The notes under the pieces were generated by a model, which did no database searches, was not told where the DNA came from, and was given only the letters and a program-made list of their open reading frames with translations. From JBOGJG01 sp050747825 (GTDB lineage: Bacteria; Acidobacteriota; UBA6911; RPQK01; JBOGJG01), in NCBI GenBank assembly GCA_050747825.1, contig JBOGJG010000370.1:1-13486 (forward strand): a stretch of 13,486 bases of DNA, given 5' to 3'. Position numbers and translations under genes: made by a program. This document shows positions 7,203-13,450 of this stretch, in pieces. Positions within the stretch are counted from its first letter, which is position 1; each line of letters starts with the position of its first letter.

Positions 7203-7735
7203 ACCTTGGGAGATGGTGAGGCAAGTCCGGTGCTGATCTTCTTATGCGCTTCATCATCCTTCAGCTCTGGATTCGCTTTGGAGGCTCTACCCTCAGAGGC
7301 CGTATCAGTGAAGGAGCGCTGTTTCTCCCCCTTGCTGGAGTCCATATCGATGGCGCCCTTGAAGATCGACCCTTCTTCCAGGCTCACTTTGGGTGCGGTG
7401 AGATTTCCTCGTACGCTTCCCGCCTGCCGGACAATAATCTTCTCGTCGGCGAAGAGATTTCCCTGCACTTCTCCCTCAACAGTAATAATCTTTCCGTAGA
7501 CATCCGCTTTGACACGGCCGTTTCGGCCAATGGTCACGTTGTGTTGTTTGAGTTCCACCTTGCCTTCGACCCGGCCCTGGATGACGAGATCCTCTTCCCC
7601 TACAAGGTCGCCCTTGATGCTGATGGAAGGGCCGATCGTGGCTTTCTCGCGGTCATTTCGAACTGGCTCGACAGGTGTTCTTGGTGTGAATGATGGTTCG
7701 GGTGTAGATTCAGGCATATCTGGTTTTTTCCACAT
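7199..7735 (-). CDS. Bactofilin (polymer-forming cytoskeletal protein)
   Basis: Bactofilins polymerise without nucleotide into filaments, often on the inner face of the membrane, and position cell-envelope enzymes or other machines. The 178-residue protein has the family layout. A disordered proline-rich N-terminus (1-32, with MPESTPEPSF) comes before a right-handed beta-helix core at about 33-131. The core's repeating turns include ISIKGDLVGEEDLVIQGRVE, VTIGRNGRVKADVYG and VSLEEGSIFKGAI. A charged, low-complexity C-terminal tail (132-178) follows. The ATG at 7733-7735 is preceded by AGGAG with a 6-nt spacer, the only clear Shine-Dalgarno in this window. A separate promoter lies upstream in the 67-bp gap after the transporter gene. 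The gene leads a probable operon with the methyltransferase (ATGA overlap) and the TPR/ASPIC gene. Confidence 0.95.
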   Translation of the reverse strand: MWKKPDMPESTPEPSFTPRTPVEPVRNDREKATIGPSISIKGDLVGEEDLVIQGRVEGKVELKQHNVTIGRNGRVKADVYGKIITVEGEVQGNLFADEKIIVRQAGSVRGNLTAPKVSLEEGSIFKGAIDMDSSKGEKQRSFTDTASEGRASKANPELKDDEAHKKISTGLASPSPKV

Positions 7736-7744
7736 AAAATACTC

Positions 7745-7801
7745 CTAACTGCTGTTGAATTTTAGTTGGACTTTTTTATAACCAAACGCGGTATAAGTCA
7801 A
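7745..7801 (-). promoter_or_regulatory. Promoter and Shine-Dalgarno for the bactofilin operon
   Basis: On the minus strand TTGACT (7796-7801) and TATAAA (7775-7780) form a promoter with a rather short 15-bp spacer. It lies in the AT-rich gap between the transporter stop and the bactofilin start. An expected start near 7768 would leave a leader of about 30 nt, ending in AGGAG 6 nt before the ATG. No terminator hairpin is visible between the transporter and this promoter, so read-through from queC and the transporter is also possible. Confidence 0.5.
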
Positions 7802-7802
7802 T

Positions 7803-9581
7803 TTAAAAAGGCCAAAAGATCGGGATAAAAAGGCTGGCCAGCAGCCAGAACAGGATGGTCAAAGGGGCGCCAACTCTGAAGAAGTCGGAGAATTTATAGC
7901 CACCCGGGCCGAAAATAAAAGTATTTGTCTGATAGCCGATTGGCGTGATAAAGCTGGCGGAGGCGGCGAACATCACTGCAAAAATCAGGGGCCGGGCGTC
8001 TACCTGAAGCTCCTGAGCTGCCGAAATGGAGATGGGCACCATCAACACAGCCGTGGCGTTATTGGACATGATCGAAGTCAGGAGTGCAGTCGTCAGATAC
8101 ATTCCTGAAAGAACGGCAACCGGGCCCAGGTCGCGCAGTTGAACCACCAGATGGTCGGCAATCAGCTCTGCCATGCCCGTATTCTCCATCGCCACTCCAA
8201 GAGGAATTAAAGTAGCCAGCATAATGATGGTCTGCCAGGAAATATTGTGATAGAGCTCTCTGAGCCGCAGGCATCCTGTCACGAGCATCAGGCCCACTCC
8301 GACGATCGACGCTTCCAGGACCGTCATAATATTCAAGGCCGCGGCGGCGATGATTCCCATGAAAATAGTCATGGCATAATAAACCTTATTCGCCTCGATA
8401 AGGCGGACGCGTACTTCTTCCGCCATCAGGAAATCGGTGGTGTGTCTCAGCGCATCCAACTGTTGCCGGTTCGTGACAATAAGAAGTGAATCGCCGAACT
8501 CCAGCCGGGTGGTTCCGATCTTCTCGCGGATGGTCCGTCCGTGGCTGCGGATGGCAATGGCATTAGCCTTAAAGGTGCGTCTAAAGTTGATTTCCTTGAG
8601 GGTGCTTTCGATCAACCTTGAAGTTGGAGAAATGAAGGCTTCGAGAAGAACGATGTTTTCGTCCTCAAGGTCGCGGTCCTCGACTGTAAGCGCCTTTAGG
8701 AGGATACCTGGCTGATCCTTCTGGATCTTCATGAGCGTCGTCGGTTCCCCCTGCACGAGCAGAATGTCCCCGGCGCGCAGCGTTGCCTCCTCTGCCGTTG
8801 GAAGCAGTCTGGAGCGATCACGGATAATCTCAATCACTTCGACGTCATACTGTTCGCGGAGCCCAGTCTCCTCAATCGATTTGCCGATCAGCGGCGAAGA
8901 CTCACTTAGAATCAGTTCCGTAACAAAGTGACGCAGCCGGTAATCTTCGGTGAGACTCTCCGCCGTGCGCCTCGAAGGAATCAGTTTTCGTCCCACCACT
9001 ATGAGGTAAAGGGCGCCCGCACCTGAGAAAATCAGGCCCATTTGGGTGAACTCGAACATACCTATCTGCCAGTTCATCTCTCTCAGGACCAGGGAGTAGA
9101 CCAGAAGGTTGGTGGAGGTGCCGATGAGCGTGCAGGTGCCGGCGAACATCGCCGCGAAGGACATGGGCATTAAGAGCTTACTGGCATCCAGATTCTGTTC
9201 GCGCGCCAGGGCAATGGTCAGCGGAAGGAAAATAGCCACTGCCGCAGTGTTGTTAATAAAAGCAGAAAGCAGTCCCACTGCAGCCAGAAGGGACAGCAAA
9301 ACCCTGGACTCGCTTCCGCCCGATAGATCAACGATCTTATTGGCGACGAAGTTGAGGCCCCCGGTTCTCTGAATCCCGTAACTGAGGGCCAGCATGGCCG
9401 CGACAGTCACTGTGGCTGTATTGCCAAAGCCTGAGACGGCCTGCTCCGGAGTTATCAGACGCAGGGCGACCAGGCTGCCGAGGACGAGAATGCTGGTCTT
9501 GTCTACCGGAAAAACGTCGAAGGCAAACAGCAGTACCGCTGCCAGGATGATCGCGCCAAGCAGGACGATTTCCAGGCTCAT
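7803..9581 (-). CDS. SLC13/DASS-type membrane transporter with two RCK_C (TrkA-C) domains
   Basis: This is an inner-membrane anion transporter, probably sodium-coupled. Relatives carry sulfate, dicarboxylates or similar anions, and the substrate here is not determined. The 592 residues form two membrane halves split by a soluble insert. The first half (about 4-200) has the hairpin motif FINNTAAVAIFLP (108-120) and GTSTNLLV (154-161). The insert holds two regulatory RCK_C domains at about 217-288 and 305-378, typical of the SLT/SAC1-like branch. The second half (about 400-590) repeats the motifs as SNNATAVLMVP (506-516) and TPIGYQTNTF (546-555). RCK_C domains usually bind small ligands or ions and gate transport. 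The ATG at 9579-9581 overlaps the queC stop in ATGA, so the two genes are translationally coupled. Confidence 0.92.
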   Translation of the reverse strand: MSLEIVLLGAIILAAVLLFAFDVFPVDKTSILVLGSLVALRLITPEQAVSGFGNTATVTVAAMLALSYGIQRTGGLNFVANKIVDLSGGSESRVLLSLLAAVGLLSAFINNTAAVAIFLPLTIALAREQNLDASKLLMPMSFAAMFAGTCTLIGTSTNLLVYSLVLREMNWQIGMFEFTQMGLIFSGAGALYLIVVGRKLIPSRRTAESLTEDYRLRHFVTELILSESSPLIGKSIEETGLREQYDVEVIEIIRDRSRLLPTAEEATLRAGDILLVQGEPTTLMKIQKDQPGILLKALTVEDRDLEDENIVLLEAFISPTSRLIESTLKEINFRRTFKANAIAIRSHGRTIREKIGTTRLEFGDSLLIVTNRQQLDALRHTTDFLMAEEVRVRLIEANKVYYAMTIFMGIIAAAALNIMTVLEASIVGVGLMLVTGCLRLRELYHNISWQTIIMLATLIPLGVAMENTGMAELIADHLVVQLRDLGPVAVLSGMYLTTALLTSIMSNNATAVLMVPISISAAQELQVDARPLIFAVMFAASASFITPIGYQTNTFIFGPGGYKFSDFFRVGAPLTILFWLLASLFIPIFWPF

Positions 9582-10261
9582 GCAGAACCGCCGTGGCGGG
9601 CGGCGTAAGGCAAAGGGTCGGGGACCCCCGCCTCCTCAAAGCCGCGAAGCCGCAAAAGGCAACTGTCGCAGTGGCCGCAGGCAAACTCTTCTTGCTGATA
9701 GCAGGACCAGGTGAGATCAAGGGGCGCCTTGAGGCGGACTCCTTCCCGTACGATGTCCCTTTTACGAACGTGGATGATTGGCGTGACAATTTCAATGGCT
9801 GTTTCAGGCCGGGTGCCTTCTCTAATCACTCTGTTGAAAGCCTGAAAAAACTGCTCGCGGCAGTCGGGATAGCCGGAGCTGTCCTCCTGGACGGCTCCGA
9901 TATAAATGTAACCGGCTCTCAGCCCTTCGGCCCAACTCCCGGCAATGGAGAGCAGATTGGCATTTCGAAAAGGGACATAGGAAAGCGGGATACCCTGGCG
10001 GTCAAGTTTGCCTTCGGGTACAGCGATTGATTCGTCCGTTAATGCCGACCCCCCGATCTCGATCAAGTAAGAAATGTCCGCCACCAGGCGGTCTGAAACC
10101 CGATAATGATCGGCCAGGTTGTGAAAGGACTTGAGTTCGCGCCTTGCCGTACGTTGACCATAGTTGACGTGCAGAAATGCCAACTCGAGGCCTCGGGAAT
10201 GAGCAATTGCTGCGCTCACACAGCTATCCATTCCCCCACTCACCATACAGACGGCTTTCAT
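9578..10261 (-). CDS. queC: 7-cyano-7-deazaguanine (preQ0) synthase QueC
   Basis: QueC converts 7-carboxy-7-deazaguanine, with ATP and ammonia, to preQ0, the precursor of queuosine in tRNA and of some deazapurine DNA modifications. The 227-residue protein has the PP-loop ATPase motif SGGMDS (8-13), the segment LHVNYGQRTARRE (30-42), VPFRN (96-100), and the zinc site Cys187, Cys195, Cys198 and Cys201 in WSC...CGHCDSC. Its length is normal for the family. ATG 10259-10261 is the only start that keeps the PP-loop near the N-terminus. It has no Shine-Dalgarno but does have a promoter-like sequence 8 nt upstream. No queD, queE, queF or dpd genes are in the window, so the rest of the pathway must be elsewhere. 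The downstream partner by ATGA overlap is the SLC13-type transporter. Confidence 0.96.
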   Translation of the reverse strand: MKAVCMVSGGMDSCVSAAIAHSRGLELAFLHVNYGQRTARRELKSFHNLADHYRVSDRLVADISYLIEIGGSALTDESIAVPEGKLDRQGIPLSYVPFRNANLLSIAGSWAEGLRAGYIYIGAVQEDSSGYPDCREQFFQAFNRVIREGTRPETAIEIVTPIIHVRKRDIVREGVRLKAPLDLTWSCYQQEEFACGHCDSCLLRLRGFEEAGVPDPLPYAARHGGSA

Positions 10262-10269
10262 AGGTGATG

Positions 10270-10298
10270 ATTTTACGCGTTGTTAGCCCGTTCGTCAC
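10270..10298 (-). promoter_or_regulatory. Putative queC promoter with leaderless geometry
   Basis: On the minus strand, GTGACG (10293-10298, 4 of 6 to the -35 consensus) and TAAAAT (10270-10275, 5 of 6 to the -10 consensus) have an optimal 17-bp spacer. The -10 ends 8 nt before the queC ATG, so the transcript would begin at or within two bases of the start codon. The element lies in the 33-bp gap after the small membrane protein gene, with the -35 touching that gene's stop. Confidence 0.5.
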
Positions 10299-10612
10299 GA
10301 CTCATGGAGCTCCGCTACCAGTTCATCCAGTTCCTCCCGGCTCAGGTATTGAAGCTTTTCCAGGCGCTGCGAAATTCGAAGGAGCTGTGATAGATACTCA
10401 TCCTGGCGGCCTTTACGATGCGCTTTTTCCCGGGCTGCCGTGAAGGCTTCACGGACTTTTTCGGCCGAATATCCCTGAGGAGCCTTCTGAATGACGGCGT
10501 TGACCACGATTGTATGGACGAGCTGAGGCGTATAGGAGCGGAGTAACAACAGAAGTCCAACCGTAAGCAGCAGCAGGAAAGAGCCGGCAATGATCCAGCG
10601 CTTGTGGCCCAT
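10295..10612 (-). CDS. Small single-pass membrane protein of unknown function
   Basis: I do not recognise this family. The 105-residue product has a short basic N-terminus (MGHKRW), one strongly hydrophobic helix at about 7-25 rich in leucine, and a C-terminal part of some 80 residues. That part is highly charged and probably helical or coiled coil (KVREAFTAAREKAHRKGRQ, then LSQLLRISQRLEKLQYL). I choose the ATG at 10610-10612, which lies 4 nt after the stop of the RDD gene and suggests translational coupling. A frame-matched ATG 11 codons earlier would overlap that gene by 29 nt. By the positive-inside rule the C-terminal helices would be outside the cytoplasm. A role with the RDD protein is plausible from the tight spacing only. 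Confidence 0.7.
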   Translation of the reverse strand: MGHKRWIIAGSFLLLLTVGLLLLLRSYTPQLVHTIVVNAVIQKAPQGYSAEKVREAFTAAREKAHRKGRQDEYLSQLLRISQRLEKLQYLSREELDELVAELHES

Positions 10613-10616
10613 GGCT

Positions 10617-11321
10617 CTACTCGTCCTCAGAAATGGGCAGTACACAGGTGCCCGAGATCAGGTCGTGCAGGCACCGTCTGGACGAATCAAAGATGGACCA
10701 GAGAAGCCCCACCCCGGTTGCCAATACCGGCAGGAATATGAGCACTCTGACCAGGATGGGCCAGGGGCCGATCTCGCCCGGTTTTTCAGGGAGCAGTTGC
10801 AGATCAGTCAGGTACATTCCAGGTGTCTGCCCGGCCAGCAACAGGAAGAAAAGGGAGTTGAGAAGATAAAAACAAAAGGAAAAGACCAGGATAAAATTCA
10901 TTGAGGCCATTGAAAAGAAATCGAAATTCAAAAGAGAGGCGGCCGCAAACGTAAAAAGCAGCCCGGTAAAGGCAGGCAGCAGAAGGTCGATGCTTCCCGC
11001 CAGCAAACGGGAAAAGAGCACTTCACCGGAGACAATTCCAGGGAGAGAAGAGACCTCCCGGGTGCTGGGGAGCGACGTTTGCGGGAGATCCGCAGGTGGA
11101 GCCTCCAGTCTGAGCTCGCGCTGCGTCGGATGACTGGCCTTGTGGCTGCCGCGCGTCCTTACGGGCATCCGAATGACTGGCTTTGTCACTATTTTCCGTT
11201 CGGGTGCCGGCGCGGCCGCCATCTCCTGGAAGAGTGGACGTTCGATCTGCCGCACTGGGGCCGATCTGCATCGAGGGCAACTTTGCTCTTTGATGGGAAC
11301 TTTACAGCGGGGACAATACAC
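10617..11321 (-). CDS. Zinc-ribbon / RDD-family membrane protein
   Basis: The 234-residue protein joins an N-terminal zinc ribbon (Cys3, Cys6, Cys15, Cys18 as CPRC...CPRC), a long proline-rich basic linker (about 20-95) and a C-terminal RDD membrane domain. RDD features are SRLLAGSIDLLLPA (104-117) with Arg105 and Asp112, a second hydrophobic segment at about 141-163, GQTPGMYLTDLQLL (164-177), a third segment near 189-208 and FDSSRRCLHDLISGT (211-225). RDD proteins are poorly understood; some have been linked to ion or small-molecule transport. The start is GTG (11319-11321) because it keeps the first CxxC at the very N-terminus; no Shine-Dalgarno is visible. The small membrane protein gene follows 4 nt downstream. 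Confidence 0.87.
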   Translation of the reverse strand: MYCPRCKVPIKEQSCPRCRSAPVRQIERPLFQEMAAAPAPERKIVTKPVIRMPVRTRGSHKASHPTQRELRLEAPPADLPQTSLPSTREVSSLPGIVSGEVLFSRLLAGSIDLLLPAFTGLLFTFAAASLLNFDFFSMASMNFILVFSFCFYLLNSLFFLLLAGQTPGMYLTDLQLLPEKPGEIGPWPILVRVLIFLPVLATGVGLLWSIFDSSRRCLHDLISGTCVLPISEDE

Positions 11322-11327
11322 AGACGG

Positions 11328-11336
11328 ATGTTAGCA
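11328..11336 (-). promoter_or_regulatory. Extended -10-like motif (TGcTAACAT) before the RDD gene
   Basis: On the minus strand TG-c-TAACAT ends 6 nt before the GTG start of the RDD gene. It resembles an extended -10 element (TGnTATAAT), and no -35 match or Shine-Dalgarno accompanies it. Transcription from it would begin at the start codon. Confidence 0.3.
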
Positions 11337-11356
11337 CAGGTCTCGGACCAGATTTT

Positions 11357-11373
11357 AGTCAGCGGCGCTGACT
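11357..11373. repeat. 17-bp perfect palindrome, AGTCAGCG-g-CGCTGACT
   Basis: Two 8-bp arms (11357-11364 and 11366-11373) are exactly complementary around one central base. The element lies 36-52 nt upstream of the RDD start codon, in the 161-bp gap after the propeller gene. It could be an operator for a dimeric regulator. It also contains GTCAGCG and is followed directly by TTGACCC, so it may be a member of the neighbouring GGTCA/TGACC repeat array. Confidence 0.45.
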
Positions 11374-11415
11374 TGACCCTGCTGATGTGGTCTGGGCTTT
11401 GTCCTTACCACGAGC

Positions 11416-11499
11416 TGACCGCTGACCCCGGCTGGCTGCGCTTGCCTACTGACCACTGACCGGTTCGAAGATGGTCAGCCGGTCAGGGGTCAGCGGTCA
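11416..11499. repeat. GGTCA/TGACC heptamer array forming a large inverted repeat
   Basis: TGACC occurs at 11416, 11423, 11450 and 11457, and its complement GGTCA at 11473, 11481, 11488 and 11495, mostly at 7-nt spacing. The outer arms TGACCGCTGACCCC (11416-11429) and GGGGTCAGCGGTCA (11486-11499) are a perfect 14-bp inverted repeat, and the inner copies can pair with each other in alternative ways. The right arm overlaps the last codons and stop of the propeller gene. It fills most of the gap before the RDD gene and could act as a transcript 3' end structure, without a U-tract. Confidence 0.65.
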
Positions 11500-13429
11500 C
11501 GCTTCCGCCTCCAGCCCGCTTGGTCACGCGGCCCTTAGCGATGTGTAAAACGCCGTCTGAATGGGTGCCTGCCAGAAGGGTTTCACTGGATGGAAAGGCG
11601 AGGTGGGATATGCGCAGCCCGGGCATTTCCAGGTTGACCACCTCCCACGTGTCGCCTCCGTCTTCACTGCGATATAAATAACCGACCAGGAAATCGGCTG
11701 CATATAGCTCGGTGCGATTAAACGGATTGGCTTTGATAGCCGCGATCTCAATTGAATGGACGCCTTTCGCCCGCACCCAGGTCTCTCCGTGATCGCCACT
11801 GGAAAATAGGCCTTTGCGCGTGCCGCACAAGAGCCGGCCTGCGCTTCTCTCCAAAATGTTAACGGGATCGGGTGGCAGCCCCTTAACTTTGATGGTCCAG
11901 TTATCTCCCCTGTCTTCAGAGCGGAATACGCCGATATCGGTGCCGGCAAACAGGTAGCCCGATTCATCATCAAAGAAGATGGTGCGCGCTTTCCCCGCAG
12001 GCACCGGCAGCTTAAGCTTATCCAGCTTCTCCGTGGCAGGGCTGAAGCGAAAAATCCCACTGCCGCCGGCGATAAAGATGGCGTCATCCTGAGGGTCAGC
12101 CAAAGTCAGATCAAAGATGTCGAGCTCCTTAGTCGCCTGAATCAAACTCCAGGGTTGGTCGCCCGGAGCGCCTGAGAAAAGGCCGCCTGAGGTGCCCAGG
12201 TAAACCTTATCCGAATCGTTTGCAGCGAGAATGGCCGTTATTCCACTCACCTGCCCACCCAGGCCTTCGTTGTGGGGCTGCCAGGTCCCTCCTCCGTCGT
12301 TTGAAAAGAAAAATCCGCCGTAACGGCTGTCGAAGCTCACTGCAGCGTACAAGCTTTTGGGATCTTCGGGATCCAGGCTCAGAGCTGAGATATGACGGTG
12401 AATGAACCCCTCATTAGTCGGCACAAAAGTTGATCCGCCATTCTCGCTCCTCAGGACACCGGCATCGTCAGTTCCGACCAGAACTACGCGGCTGTCATCA
12501 GGATGAATGGCGACGGCATTGACCACCACGTCGGAAATCAACTGCCGCCAACTGTCCCCGGCGTCATCTGTGACGAACAGTCCTAAAGTGGTTCCGGCGT
12601 AGACCACCTGAGGATCGTCTGGACTAAACTCCAGTATTCGGGTGCGCCGCGCCTCTCCCGTAGGACCTTTTGTCAGCTTGGCCCAGAGGCGTCCGCCGTT
12701 CACGGATTTGTAGACGCCCGTGCAGGCGCTGGCGTACAGGATGTCGGGGTCTTTGGGATTGACCAGGACGGAGAACATGTCGCTGTCCCAATGCATCCCC
12801 TGATGGATCGGCTCCCAGGTCCTGCCCAAGTCCGGAGTCTTCCAGCCGAGACGCCAGGTGCCGACGTAAAGCATATTGGAATCCACCGGATCGAAGGCCA
12901 GCGATTCGACGTTATAGAGATTTCGATAGCCTCGAGTGATCCGCGTCCAGGTGTCCCCGGCATCAGTGCTCAAGAGGACGCCTTCGGAGATCCCCACCGC
13001 CATGATATCGGAGTTGGAAGGGGCGATGGCAATGGCGCGGATGGCGCTGTCGTGCGGCGTCAGCGGCAGCATTTGCCAGGTTTTGCCGACATCCCTTGTC
13101 CTGAAGAGCCATCCCTTGTTGCTCTTTAGTTCCCAGGCGCCGGCATAAATAATGTCCGGATTGCGGGGGTCGAAAACAAGATTATCCACCACCAGGTGGC
13201 GCCGGTTTAATCCCGGCACCAGCCTCTCCCAGTTCGCTCCGGCGTTCGCCGAAACAAAAATCTGGCCGTCGGCTGTTCCCAGGAAAAAGGTGTTGGGGCG
13301 TTCCGGATGGACCGCCAGTGAGCGAACGTCGCCGCCATAAGGTCCCAGAGGAAACAGATCGGGTGACGCGGAAAGCTGGAGACTGAGGAGGCTAAACAGC
13401 CAACCTGCAGTTAAGAAGCCAAAACGCAT
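11483..13429 (-). CDS. Secreted Asp-box (BNR) beta-propeller protein
   Basis: The 648-residue protein starts with a signal peptide (MRFGFLTAGW, hydrophobic to about residue 19, likely cleavage near ASA/SP 20-23) and is otherwise a tandem array of beta-propeller blades. At least eleven Asp-box turns of the S/T-x-D/N-x-G-x-T/S-W type are visible at about 60, 111, 154, 198, 242, 287, 328, 376, 504, 544 and 588, with a degenerate one near 420. Each is followed after about 25 residues by a (I/L)YAGT-like strand. This resembles VPS10/sortilin, xyloglucanase and Ycf48-like propellers. No sialidase arginine triad is evident, so a binding or scaffold role is more likely than an enzymatic one. The final residues SVTADP are encoded by the GGTCA repeat array. 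ATG 13427-13429 is chosen because it gives the signal peptide; no Shine-Dalgarno is visible. Confidence 0.88.
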   Translation of the reverse strand: MRFGFLTAGWLFSLLSLQLSASPDLFPLGPYGGDVRSLAVHPERPNTFFLGTADGQIFVSANAGANWERLVPGLNRRHLVVDNLVFDPRNPDIIYAGAWELKSNKGWLFRTRDVGKTWQMLPLTPHDSAIRAIAIAPSNSDIMAVGISEGVLLSTDAGDTWTRITRGYRNLYNVESLAFDPVDSNMLYVGTWRLGWKTPDLGRTWEPIHQGMHWDSDMFSVLVNPKDPDILYASACTGVYKSVNGGRLWAKLTKGPTGEARRTRILEFSPDDPQVVYAGTTLGLFVTDDAGDSWRQLISDVVVNAVAIHPDDSRVVLVGTDDAGVLRSENGGSTFVPTNEGFIHRHISALSLDPEDPKSLYAAVSFDSRYGGFFFSNDGGGTWQPHNEGLGGQVSGITAILAANDSDKVYLGTSGGLFSGAPGDQPWSLIQATKELDIFDLTLADPQDDAIFIAGGSGIFRFSPATEKLDKLKLPVPAGKARTIFFDDESGYLFAGTDIGVFRSEDRGDNWTIKVKGLPPDPVNILERSAGRLLCGTRKGLFSSGDHGETWVRAKGVHSIEIAAIKANPFNRTELYAADFLVGYLYRSEDGGDTWEVVNLEMPGLRISHLAFPSSETLLAGTHSDGVLHIAKGRVTKRAGGGSVTADP

Positions 13430-13437
13430 GCCAACAG

Positions 13438-13443
13438 TTTATA
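13438..13443 (-). promoter_or_regulatory. -10-like TATAAA before the propeller gene
   Basis: On the minus strand TATAAA ends 8 nt before the ATG of the propeller gene. No good -35 lies 15-19 bp further upstream, where the hairpin repeat sequence begins. As at several other genes here, a Shine-Dalgarno is absent and a transcript starting from this element would be essentially leaderless. Confidence 0.35.
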
Positions 13444-13450
13444 CCACAAA

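Noticed and set aside
9578..10261. queC as part of a deazapurine DNA modification (Dpd) island
   Set aside because: No dpdA, helicase, nuclease or mobile-element genes are nearby, so ordinary queuosine synthesis is the simpler reading.
10613..10645. Upstream ATG at 10643-10645 for the small membrane protein (116 residues)
   Set aside because: It would overlap the RDD gene by 29 nt and place a polar stretch before the basic-then-hydrophobic N-terminus. The ATG at 10610-10612 gives a normal anchor and 4-nt spacing.
11416..11499. CRISPR array, because of regularly spaced short repeats
   Set aside because: Repeat units are 5-7 nt with 2-3 nt spacing and occur in both orientations; there are no 20-40 nt spacers and no cas genes.
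11416..11499. Rho-independent terminator of the propeller gene
   Set aside because: The stem is strong but there is no U-tract after it on the minus strand.
11483..13429. Sialidase (neuraminidase) annotation for the propeller protein
   Set aside because: Asp-boxes alone are not diagnostic; no arginine triad or FRIP motif is visible.
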